Shown here piece by piece: positions 1 to 6,481 of a DNA stretch of 19,003 nt. The notes under the pieces were generated by a model. That model saw only the letters and a list, made by a program, of their open reading frames with translations. It had not been told where the DNA came from and searched no databases. Origin of the DNA: an uncultured Bacteroidota bacterium. Lineage in GTDB: Bacteria > Bacteroidota > Bacteroidia > Bacteroidales > 4484-276. A program made the position numbers and the translations under genes. Location: NCBI GenBank assembly GCA_903930725.1, contig CAIYZW010000428.1:1-19003 (forward strand), given 5' to 3'. The stretch's first letter is position 1. The number at the start of each line of letters is the position of its first letter.

Positions 1-664
1 AAACAACCACATCATCATTTTTCACCTTTCCGGTTCCTGCTATCCTCCGGTAGGGATAATGAATGAGGGTTGAGAAAGAGGGCATCGTACTTGATAGTGG
101 CATCGTGTGATGCACGAATGGAAACGAGATGGGGGTGTTGGGAATCTTTGGCCCGTAAGCCGTTTTACTTACAAAGAGGTAATCACCAACCATCATCGAT
201 TTTTCCATGGACGAGGTGGGGATGGTATAGGCTTCAATAAAAAACAACCGGATAAAAGTGGCGGCAATAACAGCAAAAATGATGGCATCAACCCATTCGC
301 GGGTTGGTGTTTTTTTTATTGTAACTCTTTTGTTTTCAGGAATATACTTTTCGTTTGGACTATAACCTAAATAAGGCAGGTAAATGAAAGGAAAAATTAC
401 TGATGCGGCCTGAGATAAAAGGTCGAATTTCCCAAAGGCTTTGGCTGTTTCGACAATCATCAAAAAAACCATGAAAATGTTGATGAACGGGATAAACAAA
501 ATTAAAAACCACCAAACCGGTTTGCTATTAATTTTGTTCCATTCCCAATAATTCAGGACTGGGATAAATGCTTTCCAGGCAGGAGTACCAGCCTTTTCGA
601 AGATTTTAAAAGCAAACGCCGGAAAAAATGAGAAAACCAGAATAATTGTTGATAATACGCCCAT
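1..664 (-). CDS. lepB: Signal peptidase I, 3'-truncated by window edge
   Basis: Membrane-bound serine peptidase that cleaves signal peptides from exported proteins. The 221 visible residues begin with a hydrophobic region of about 120 residues with roughly three membrane segments (about 3-20, 50-70 and 84-100), as in Bacteroidota signal peptidases that carry a DUF5684-like N-terminal extension. A further membrane helix follows at about 126-142, then the catalytic motif TIPTSSMEKSMMVGD. Ser152, just before Met, is the expected nucleophile. The visible part ends at GKVKNDDVVV, just before the region where the general-base lysine is expected, so the dyad cannot be fully checked. The start is the ATG at 664; an ATG five bases upstream is followed at once by a stop. 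It lies 105 nt downstream of dapB without a recognisable TAnnTTTG promoter, so it is probably the last visible gene of the parA operon. A short CCCTT/AAGGG hairpin at 710-723 lies in that gap but lacks a T-tract. Confidence 0.9.
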   Translation of the reverse strand, partial: MGVLSTIILVFSFFPAFAFKIFEKAGTPAWKAFIPVLNYWEWNKINSKPVWWFLILFIPFINIFMVFLMIVETAKAFGKFDLLSQAASVIFPFIYLPYLGYSPNEKYIPENKRVTIKKTPTREWVDAIIFAVIAATFIRLFFIEAYTIPTSSMEKSMMVGDYLFVSKTAYGPKIPNTPISFPFVHHTMPLSSTMPSFSTLIHYPYRRIAGTGKVKNDDVVV

Positions 665-769
665 TACATTTTGTTTTAGATAAACGGTTAAAACGTCAAA
701 ATGAAGAAACCCTTATTAAAGGGCTGTTAATTATTGTTAAATGATAAATCCTCCAAAACCCGCATGAAA

Positions 770-1486
770 TCAGCCAATCAGCATATCATCCATACCAAAA
801 AAACCTTGTTTTCCGGGGAGCCAACAGGCGGCCATCAAAGCACCTTTTGCAAAGCCAAAACGATTTTTCGCGCTGTGTTTGATCTCTATTTCGTCTTCAT
901 CCGAAAACCAGCTTACAATGTGGGTTCCAGGAATTTCATCAATCCGATGAGAAATAATTCCTAATTCTTCGGTGTTTGTTGATTCCTGATTAATCCAATG
1001 GTGTTTGCGGTCAACGTACTTAATAATGTCGTTGGCTAAAAGCCTGGCCGTGCCGCTTGGACTGTCAAGTTTATGAACATGGTGTGTTTCAGCAATTTTC
1101 GCATCGTACTGAAGCTGATTGTTCATCAAGGCAGCTAAATTTCGGTTTATTTTATTGAAGATATTTACGCCAATGCTAAAATTAGATGCGACAAGTATCG
1201 AATGATTCCCACGTAAACAGGCTTCCCTGATTCTCTCTAATTTATCCTCCCAGGCAGTGGTTCCAACAACTACTGGAACATTTGCATCAAAACACCGTAA
1301 AATATTGGAAACCACAACATCAGGCGAGCTAAATTCGATGGCAACATCAGCGCTGCTCAAAAGTGATCCAAAATTTCCCCAATCATCCGGCGAGTTAAAC
1401 CTAACTACAACTTCATGTCCAGAGTCAAGTGCCACCTGCTCGATGGCTTTGCCCATTTTTCCAAATCCTAGTATTGCTATCTTCAA
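770..1486 (-). CDS. dapB: 4-hydroxy-tetrahydrodipicolinate reductase
   Basis: Cytoplasmic enzyme of lysine and meso-diaminopimelate synthesis that reduces the DapA product with NAD(P)H. The N-terminal Rossmann motif ILGFGKMG (residues 5-12) and the VGTTAW segment (about 74-79) form the nucleotide site. ETHHVHKLDSPSGTA (133-147) is the family's catalytic block, with His135 and Lys139 matching the conserved His and Lys and DSPSGTA binding substrate. The length of 238 aa is somewhat shorter than the about 270 aa of proteobacterial DapB, as is usual in this phylum. The start codon appears to be TTG: there is no in-frame ATG or GTG before it, and the next ATG (Met11) lies inside the dinucleotide motif and would destroy it. 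It begins 12 nt after the DUF5683 gene, consistent with cotranscription from parA. Confidence 0.95.
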   Translation of the reverse strand: MKIAILGFGKMGKAIEQVALDSGHEVVVRFNSPDDWGNFGSLLSSADVAIEFSSPDVVVSNILRCFDANVPVVVGTTAWEDKLERIREACLRGNHSILVASNFSIGVNIFNKINRNLAALMNNQLQYDAKIAETHHVHKLDSPSGTARLLANDIIKYVDRKHHWINQESTNTEELGIISHRIDEIPGTHIVSWFSDEDEIEIKHSAKNRFGFAKGALMAACWLPGKQGFFGMDDMLIG

Positions 1487-1498
1487 AATCTATAAAAA

Positions 1499-2125
1499 TT
1501 AAAACTTAAAACGCAATGTAACTGCCGGTGTTGGTCCGCGTGCCCACATTGATTGGTTTTGAACAGCTTCGAAATGCAGGCTCAAATCGTCGCTTACTTC
1601 AAAGTTGTACAAATTGCCGTCAACACTGGCATCAACAATATTCAAAATGTATAGAATCCCTGATAAAATATAGGTAAATTCGAGATTTCGGCGGTAAAAG
1701 TTGCGGCCTTCCTGTAATAATGTCATGTCGCCACGGTATCTTACTACGTATGAGTTGTTGAAATTCGCTGTATCGCCAGTGGCAACAATGTTGTAAGCGT
1801 TGCGGAAGTTTCGGTACTCGGTTCCGTTTTGGATGATAAAATAAGTCAAAACACTAAAACCGGCATAAATTACTGGAATTTTCCAGTATTTTTTATTGTA
1901 GGCTTGTCCTAATCCCGGCAAACAAGCCGACATAATTGTAGCCTTTTTTGCAGAGTGATATTTAATTGTATCGGCGGTGGGCTGGCTGAATGTTTTTGAA
2001 TAAAACAAAACTATTGCAAGGAAAATTATGACGACTGATTTTCGCACATAAAAAACTGATAAGTAACCACTTACTGTGTTAATTATTTGATGGCTAAGAT
2101 GCGTAAATCCAAAAGTTAATCGCAT
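1499..2125 (-). CDS. DUF5683 membrane protein of the parAB-dapB operon
   Basis: Member of the DUF5683 family, which in Bacteroidota is commonly encoded between parB and dapB; its function is unknown to me. An N-terminal signal or membrane segment (VVIIFLAIVLFYSKTFS, about residues 31-47) is followed by the family signature region HSAKKATIMSACLPGLGQAYN and KKYWKIPVIYAG, a second hydrophobic stretch at about 82-98, and a third around FTYILSGILYILNIVDA. This suggests a small envelope protein with C-terminal residues outside the cytoplasm. The start is uncertain. The ATG at 2125 gives a 26-residue leader before the hydrophobic core, whereas an in-frame GTG at 2047 gives VRKSVVIIFL, a more normal signal peptide. 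The ATG is kept because it leaves a compact 29-nt gap to parB. The C-terminus (TLRFKF) is rich in aromatic and basic residues. Confidence 0.8.
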   Translation of the reverse strand: MRLTFGFTHLSHQIINTVSGYLSVFYVRKSVVIIFLAIVLFYSKTFSQPTADTIKYHSAKKATIMSACLPGLGQAYNKKYWKIPVIYAGFSVLTYFIIQNGTEYRNFRNAYNIVATGDTANFNNSYVVRYRGDMTLLQEGRNFYRRNLEFTYILSGILYILNIVDASVDGNLYNFEVSDDLSLHFEAVQNQSMWARGPTPAVTLRFKF

Positions 2126-2154
2126 TAAAATTGCTGTAAAATAAAAAATCGTTC

Positions 2155-3048
2155 CTACTTTTTGAGCAGCGAAACGATCCGTTCCATTTCTTCGTCATTT
2201 TTGAAGTTGATAACGATGGCTCCGCGGCCTTTATTATTACGCTTCATCTCGACCTGAGTATTAAAATCATTTGCAAGAACTTGTTGAATATCACGATATT
2301 TTACAGGAAGTTGCGGGGTTTTGTTTTTCTTTTTATAAGCATCGGGCTTATTTATTTTTTGGACTTTCTTTTCGATTTCTCTTACCGACAAGTTTTCATC
2401 AAGAATCTGAGCAAGCAAATTCAACTGTTCCTCCCTGCTTTCGATGCTGATAAATGAACGGGCATGGCTCATAGTTATCAGGCCATCGCGAAGTGCAATC
2501 TGTACTTCGGCGGGAAGTTTTAACATCCTGATATAGTTTGCGATAGTTGAGCGTTGCTTGCTTACTCTTTTGCTTAATTCTTCCTGGGTTAATTTACATT
2601 CCTCCATCAGACGCTGGTAACTAATGCCGATTTCGATGGCATTTAAGTCCTGGCGATGTGTGTTTTCGATTAGTGCAAGTTCGAGCATCTGCTCGTCGTT
2701 GGCCACCCTGATGTAGCATGGAATATCGTCCAGCCCAACCATCTTTGCAGCTTTAAACCGCCTTTCGCCCGAAATGATCTGGTATTTTTCATACCCAAGT
2801 TTGCGCACAGTAATTGGCTGGATAACTCCTTGTTCGCGAATCGAATCGGCCAGTTCCTGCAATGCTTCAACTTCAAAATTATTCCGTGGCTGAAAAGGAT
2901 TGACTTCAATTTTATCCAACTCCAAATTTGCGATGGCTCCAACCACATAATTTCCGGAAATATCCTTTGAGGTAATATCAGTATCAGGACTTTGCAGAAT
3001 GGCTTCGAGACCCCTGCCTAAAGCGGAACGTTTTTTTTTAGTTTCCAT
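2155..3048 (-). CDS. parB: Chromosome-partitioning protein ParB
   Basis: Centromere-binding CTPase of the chromosome segregation system; with ParA it moves and organises the replication-origin region. The N-terminus has KKRSALGRGLEAIL, the short motif expected to contact ParA. The N-terminal ParB/Srx domain follows with GERRFKAAK (94-102) and ENTHRQDLNAIE (128-139), which line the CTP pocket. ENTHR is a small departure from the usual ENIQR/ENLQR. A helix-turn-helix region, TQEELSKRVSKQRSTIANYI (154-173), recognises parS. The C-terminal part (about 240-297) fits the dimerisation domain. Length 297 aa is normal. The ATG lies inside the end of parA (11-nt overlap), indicating translational coupling. 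I saw no parS-like palindrome in the window, so the site probably lies elsewhere. Confidence 0.96.
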   Translation of the reverse strand: METKKKRSALGRGLEAILQSPDTDITSKDISGNYVVGAIANLELDKIEVNPFQPRNNFEVEALQELADSIREQGVIQPITVRKLGYEKYQIISGERRFKAAKMVGLDDIPCYIRVANDEQMLELALIENTHRQDLNAIEIGISYQRLMEECKLTQEELSKRVSKQRSTIANYIRMLKLPAEVQIALRDGLITMSHARSFISIESREEQLNLLAQILDENLSVREIEKKVQKINKPDAYKKKNKTPQLPVKYRDIQQVLANDFNTQVEMKRNNKGRGAIVINFKNDEEMERIVSLLKK

Positions 3049-3853
3049 GTATTAAGCCAATTTCTGAATCGTTTTGATCAATTTTGGTCATGTTATTTTT
3101 TTGTAGGATTTCCCGGGCAAGGTTCAGATAATTGATTGCGCCGGTTGAATCGGCATCATGAATGATGATGGTTTCGCCAAAGCTGGGTGCTTCGCCAAGT
3201 TTTGTGTTTCGGTTAATGATGGTATCAAAAACCATTTGTTGAAAGTGCATCCTGACTTCTTCGACCACTTGTTTTGATAACCGGAGCCGAATGTCGTACA
3301 TGGTAAGTAAAATGCCCTCGATATCCAGGTCAGGATTGAGGCGCGACTGAACAATTTTGATGGTATTAAGCAGTTTACCAAGCCCTTCGAGTGCAAAATA
3401 TTCGCATTGAACAGGAACAATGACCGAATCGGCTGCGGTGAGGGCATTTACAGTAATTAATCCCAGGGAAGGTGAGCAATCAATGATTACAAAATCGTAA
3501 TCGTCTTTAATTTTATCAATTGCCTTTTTCATCATCCGCTCACGATTTGGCAGATTAATCATCTCGATTTCGGCGCCAACGAGATCAATGTGTGCGGGCA
3601 GAAGAAAAAGATTTGGTGTTGTGGTGGTTAAAACGATCCCTTTTGGATCTTCATCGTCAATAATACACTCATAAATGCTGCTTTGCACGGCACGTGGATC
3701 GTGCCCAAGTCCGGAGGTTGCATTTGCCTGTGGATCGGCATCAATAATAAGTGTTTTATATTCTAAAACAGCAAAACAAGCTGCCAGATTAATTGCGGTA
3801 GTTGTTTTTCCAACACCGCCCTTCTGATTCGAAATTGCAATTACTTTACCCAT
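3038..3853 (-). CDS. parA: Chromosome-partitioning ATPase ParA (Soj)
   Basis: Deviant-Walker ATPase that dimerises on ATP, binds DNA non-specifically and is displaced by ParB. Visible motifs are the deviant Walker A KGGVGKTTTA at residues 11-20 with the signature lysine Lys11, LIIDADPQANAT at about 37-48, and Walker B DFVIIDCSPSLG near 120-131. Length 271 aa agrees with Soj-type ParA, with a short polar C-terminal tail (KIDQNDSEIGLIHGN) that overlaps the parB start. It is the first gene of the minus-strand operon parA-parB-DUF5683-dapB-lepB. A TAATTTTG promoter element sits 22 nt upstream, and a terminator for the gene before it lies further up, so the operon starts here. Confidence 0.96.
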   Translation of the reverse strand: MGKVIAISNQKGGVGKTTTAINLAACFAVLEYKTLIIDADPQANATSGLGHDPRAVQSSIYECIIDDEDPKGIVLTTTTPNLFLLPAHIDLVGAEIEMINLPNRERMMKKAIDKIKDDYDFVIIDCSPSLGLITVNALTAADSVIVPVQCEYFALEGLGKLLNTIKIVQSRLNPDLDIEGILLTMYDIRLRLSKQVVEEVRMHFQQMVFDTIINRNTKLGEAPSFGETIIIHDADSTGAINYLNLAREILQKNNMTKIDQNDSEIGLIHGN

Positions 3854-3875
3854 TTATTTGTTTTTCCAAGAGCGG

Positions 3876-3883
3876 CAAAATTA
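3876..3883 (-). promoter_or_regulatory. Promoter -7 element of parA operon
   Basis: Read on the minus strand this is TAATTTTG followed by CC, matching the Bacteroidota -7 consensus TAnnTTTG. It lies 22 nt before the parA ATG and downstream of the DUF3276 terminator. No convincing -33 TTG was found at the expected distance. Confidence 0.6.
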
Positions 3884-3950
3884 CTATTTATGATGGTTCA
3901 GGGTGAGAAATATTTTATTAAATCATCAAAACCCTTACGGCCAGGTGATA

Positions 3951-3977
3951 AAAAAAGCTGACAATCAGCCAGCTTTT
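3951..3977 (-). terminator. Intrinsic terminator of the DUF3276 gene
   Basis: On the minus strand an 8-bp stem AAAAGCTG/CAGCTTTT with a 9-nt loop is followed by a T-run continuing past the stem. It begins about 21 nt after the DUF3276 stop codon and separates that gene from parA. Confidence 0.75.
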
Positions 3978-3998
3978 GTATCTTTCCTGAATTTCCAA

Positions 3999-4364
3999 TT
4001 ATTTTAAACGCTCATCTTCATCAAGATCGTCAATAGTTAAATCATGAAGATTTTTCTCTCTTACAGAATCATCAATATCTTCGGAAGGATCAGGGTCAGG
4101 GGCTTTACCTGTCTCGATAAATTCGATAACCGCGTTTAACCCGTTAGCAAATTTTTCAAAATCTTCCTTATAAAGAAAAATCTTATGTTTTTCATAGTAA
4201 AACTTACCAGTTGCATTGTCGAACAGACGTTTGCTTTCGGTAACAGTGAGGTACATTTCTTTGCCCCTGGTTTGCTTGACATCAAAAAAATAGGTTCTTT
4301 TTCCTGCTCTCACCACCCTCGAGAAAAACTCTTCACGTTGATTATTAATTGCTGAATCTTCCAT
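3999..4364 (-). CDS. PUR-alpha-like nucleic-acid-binding protein (DUF3276)
   Basis: Small protein of the bacterial PUR domain family (DUF3276, related to Borrelia BpuR). Family members bind single-stranded DNA or RNA and dimerise; the Bacteroidota targets are not established. The PUR-repeat region runs from about residue 10 to 88: FFSRVVRAGKRTYFFDVKQT, then KEMYLTVTESKR and HKIFLYKEDFEKFANGLNAV. It contains the basic and aromatic residues typical of the fold. The C-terminal 30 residues are strongly acidic (DPDPSEDIDDS and TIDDLDEDERLK), a likely disordered tail. Length 121 aa is normal. It is monocistronic: a TATTTTTGCC promoter element lies 28 nt upstream and an intrinsic terminator follows. 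The role as a regulator is inferred from the family only. Confidence 0.9.
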   Translation of the reverse strand: MEDSAINNQREEFFSRVVRAGKRTYFFDVKQTRGKEMYLTVTESKRLFDNATGKFYYEKHKIFLYKEDFEKFANGLNAVIEFIETGKAPDPDPSEDIDDSVREKNLHDLTIDDLDEDERLK

Positions 4365-4392
4365 GTTTCCTAAATTATTTGAATTTCAAAGG

Positions 4393-4400
4393 CAAAAATA
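4393..4400 (-). promoter_or_regulatory. Promoter -7 element of DUF3276 gene
   Basis: Minus-strand TATTTTTG followed by CC, a perfect TAnnTTTG match 28 nt before the ATG. The ten-base string TATTTTTGCC is identical to the one upstream of aroK. No -33 TTG at the usual spacing. Confidence 0.6.
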
Positions 4401-4497
4401 TACAATTCTTACTTAATCGCTAAAAAGCCTTCAAAAATTTAAACCCGTGGTAAAATTAAAATGTTTTGACGAAAACAAGCCAGTCCATAAAAAATTC

Positions 4498-4505
4498 TAC
4501 TTTTG
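4498..4505 (+). promoter_or_regulatory. Promoter -7 element of nusB
   Basis: TACTTTTG followed by CC matches TAnnTTTG and lies 46 nt before the nusB ATG. The nearest TTG upstream (4466-4468) is 29 nt away, too far for a standard -33 element. Confidence 0.55.
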
Positions 4506-4551
4506 CCGACTAATTATGTTTCTTTGAATTATTTACCTGTTCATACACATT

Positions 4552-5514
4552 ATGCTAAGTAGAAGGCACTTACGAATTAAAGCTCTACAGGCTCTTTATG
4601 CCTATTTTATTACCCAAAATCTCGAACTTATCATTGGGGAGAAAAATATGCTGAGAAGTACTGAAAAAATCTATGGGCTAATTGCTTACCAGCTATCTTT
4701 CCTTATCGAAATCGTTAAATTCGCCTCGGTGCGAAGCGAAGAAGCAAAAAAGAAATACTATCCCACTGAAGATGAACTAAATCCAAACGAAAAATTTCTA
4801 CAAAATCTTTTCATCCGGCAATTATCTGAAAACAAGGATTTCCTGCGTAAAGCCAATGCCTATAAAATAAACTGGATTGATGAACAGGAAATGGTTCGAA
4901 AGATATTCCTCGAAATCAAAGATTCGGAAGATTATAAAACCTACATGAATTCCGGCAAAAGTTCCTATCTGGAAGATAAAAAGTTCATTGCCAGGATATT
5001 CAAAGCTTTTGTTGCCGATTCAGAATCGCTCGGATCGTTTTACGAAGAAATGGATATTTACTGGGCCGATGATCTGGACGTTGCAAATTCGCTGGTTTTG
5101 AAAATTATCAATGGTTTTAAAGAAACCCATCACGAACTGGAGCCACTTCCTGAACTTTATAGTGTTGAAGGTAAAGATGATCCGGAGGAGGACAAAAAAT
5201 TCCTGATCCAGTTGTACCGGAAAACCATCGTTAAAAGTAAAGAATTTGATAAAATTATCGAAGAAAAAGCCAGTAACTGGGATCTCGACCGCATCGCAAT
5301 TATGGATATTATTCTGATAAAAATGGCCATGGCAGAGTTTATCGAATTTCCGTCAATTCCTGTTAAGGTAACCATGAACGAATATATCGAATTGTCGAAA
5401 TATTACAGCACGCCCAAAAGCCGGGTATTTATCAATGGAATTTTAGATAATATGATTGCTGATTTGAAAAAAGACAATAAAATCTTTAAAACTGGCCGTG
5501 GGCTTATTGAATAG
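4552..5514 (+). CDS. nusB: Transcription antitermination factor NusB (long Bacteroidota form)
   Basis: RNA-binding subunit of the Nus antitermination complex acting on rRNA transcription. The N-terminus MLSRRHLRIKALQALYAY is the conserved first helix with its arginine-rich RNA-binding surface. The C-terminal domain is clear: NWDLDRIAIMDIILIKMAMA, then EFPSIPVKVTMNEYIELSK and FINGILDNM. Between them, at about residues 40-240, lies a long insertion of charged helices, so the protein is 320 aa against about 140 in Escherichia coli. This expanded form is normal in Bacteroidota. In many relatives nusB is followed directly by DUF1573, yajC, ybbR and coaE; here three other genes intervene. Its 3' end converges on the LytTR regulator with an 8-nt gap and no visible terminator. 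Confidence 0.93.
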   Translation: MLSRRHLRIKALQALYAYFITQNLELIIGEKNMLRSTEKIYGLIAYQLSFLIEIVKFASVRSEEAKKKYYPTEDELNPNEKFLQNLFIRQLSENKDFLRKANAYKINWIDEQEMVRKIFLEIKDSEDYKTYMNSGKSSYLEDKKFIARIFKAFVADSESLGSFYEEMDIYWADDLDVANSLVLKIINGFKETHHELEPLPELYSVEGKDDPEEDKKFLIQLYRKTIVKSKEFDKIIEEKASNWDLDRIAIMDIILIKMAMAEFIEFPSIPVKVTMNEYIELSKYYSTPKSRVFINGILDNMIADLKKDNKIFKTGRGLIE

Positions 5515-5522
5515 GTTTTAGA

Positions 5523-6284
5523 TTACATCGCACGGGCGTAATTTTTAAGAGCGAGCAAAAAATCGTTTCTTTTCCTTACCGAGACATCAAGTTCCTCACC
5601 ATCTTCCAAAACCACCGAGCCACCTTTGCCTTTAACATACCTTTGCACAAAACGCAAATTAACAAGGTGTTTTGAATGTATCCTCGAAAAAGGCTGGTCA
5701 ACCAGCATTTTTTCAAAATTATTTAAGGGCTTTGAAGCGAGTAACTTCCTTTTATTGGTCAAATAAAAAATGGTATAAACATCACTGGCTTCGAGTCGGA
5801 TAATATCATCGAGCAGGATGATATTAAGCCCCTCGGTGGATGGAACAATTATTTTGTGAAATTTATTTTGAAGATTATCTTTTAAAACACTCAATCTGGC
5901 ACTTAAAGTACCCTGTTTTCGCACCGATTTGTAGCGTTCCATTGCTTTATTCAACTCAGCAAACTCGATGGGTTTCAATAGGTAATGGATGGCCGAATAA
6001 TCAAAGGCTTTTACAGCATATTGGTCGTGAGCGGTAGTAAAAATAACTTCAAAAGTGCGGTGCTCAGCCAGCGTTAAAACATCAAAACCATCGCCATCAG
6101 GCATCGAAATATCCAAAAAAACCAAATCCGGCTCAGTCTCATTAATAATTTTAACACCTTCGGCAACATTGCTGCCGGTTCCAATTATTTCGACATTTGG
6201 AAAATGTTTCGCCAACAAACTCCTCAAAGTAAGGATATTTAATCGCTCATCGTCTATTAATATAGTCCTGATGGTTTCTTCCAT
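5523..6284 (-). CDS. LytTR-family response regulator (orphan)
   Basis: Two-component response regulator. The N-terminal receiver domain (about 6-125) has the acidic pocket ILIDDERL (Asp11, Asp12), the phosphoacceptor Asp58 in LVFLDISMPDGDG, the switch Thr83/Thr84 in FTTAHDQYAVKAFDYSA, and Lys104 in LLKPIEF. The C-terminal LytTR DNA-binding domain (about 143-248) includes IIRLEASDVYTIFYLTNKR, RIHSKHLVNLRFV and DGEELDVSVRKRNDFL. All catalytic residues are present and length (253 aa) is normal. No LytS/YehU-type histidine kinase is encoded next to it, so its partner must lie elsewhere. It has its own TAAATTTG promoter element and is divergent from rlmD, with a CTGTAC direct repeat in the shared intergenic region that might be a binding site (speculative). 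Confidence 0.93.
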   Translation of the reverse strand: MEETIRTILIDDERLNILTLRSLLAKHFPNVEIIGTGSNVAEGVKIINETEPDLVFLDISMPDGDGFDVLTLAEHRTFEVIFTTAHDQYAVKAFDYSAIHYLLKPIEFAELNKAMERYKSVRKQGTLSARLSVLKDNLQNKFHKIIVPSTEGLNIILLDDIIRLEASDVYTIFYLTNKRKLLASKPLNNFEKMLVDQPFSRIHSKHLVNLRFVQRYVKGKGGSVVLEDGEELDVSVRKRNDFLLALKNYARAM

Positions 6285-6328
6285 TTTGCTTGGTTTGCGT
6301 AAAAAGGTTAATCAATTTCAATTTTGCA

Positions 6329-6336
6329 CAAATTTA
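6329..6336 (-). promoter_or_regulatory. Promoter -7 element of LytTR regulator gene
   Basis: Minus-strand TAAATTTG, a full match to TAnnTTTG, 44 nt before the ATG at 6284. No clear -33 TTG upstream; that stretch is mostly A/T. Confidence 0.5.
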
Positions 6337-6424
6337 GAAAAAAATAAATATGATGAAAATTAAAATTTATGAAACTCATTTTTTTTTATTTACGAACTCA
6401 TACGGATGAAAGTGCATCTGTACA

Positions 6425-6458
6425 TTGGACTGTACCAGCTAAAATTATCCTAAATTTG
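6425..6458 (+). promoter_or_regulatory. Promoter of rlmD (-33 and -7)
   Basis: TTG at 6425-6427, a 23-nt spacer, then TAAATTTG at 6451-6458 followed by CC. This fits the Bacteroidota pattern TTG-N(17-23)-TAnnTTTG at its upper limit. The -7 element ends 23 nt before the rlmD ATG. Confidence 0.6.
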
Positions 6459-6481
6459 CCGTGATTTTAAAATAATTATGG

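Noticed and set aside
107..370. 87-codon plus-strand reading frame
   Set aside because: It lies entirely antisense to lepB, whose catalytic motif is clear on the minus strand.
710..723. CCCTT/AAGGG hairpin between dapB and lepB
   Set aside because: Five-base stem without a T-tract on the minus strand; not convincing as a terminator.
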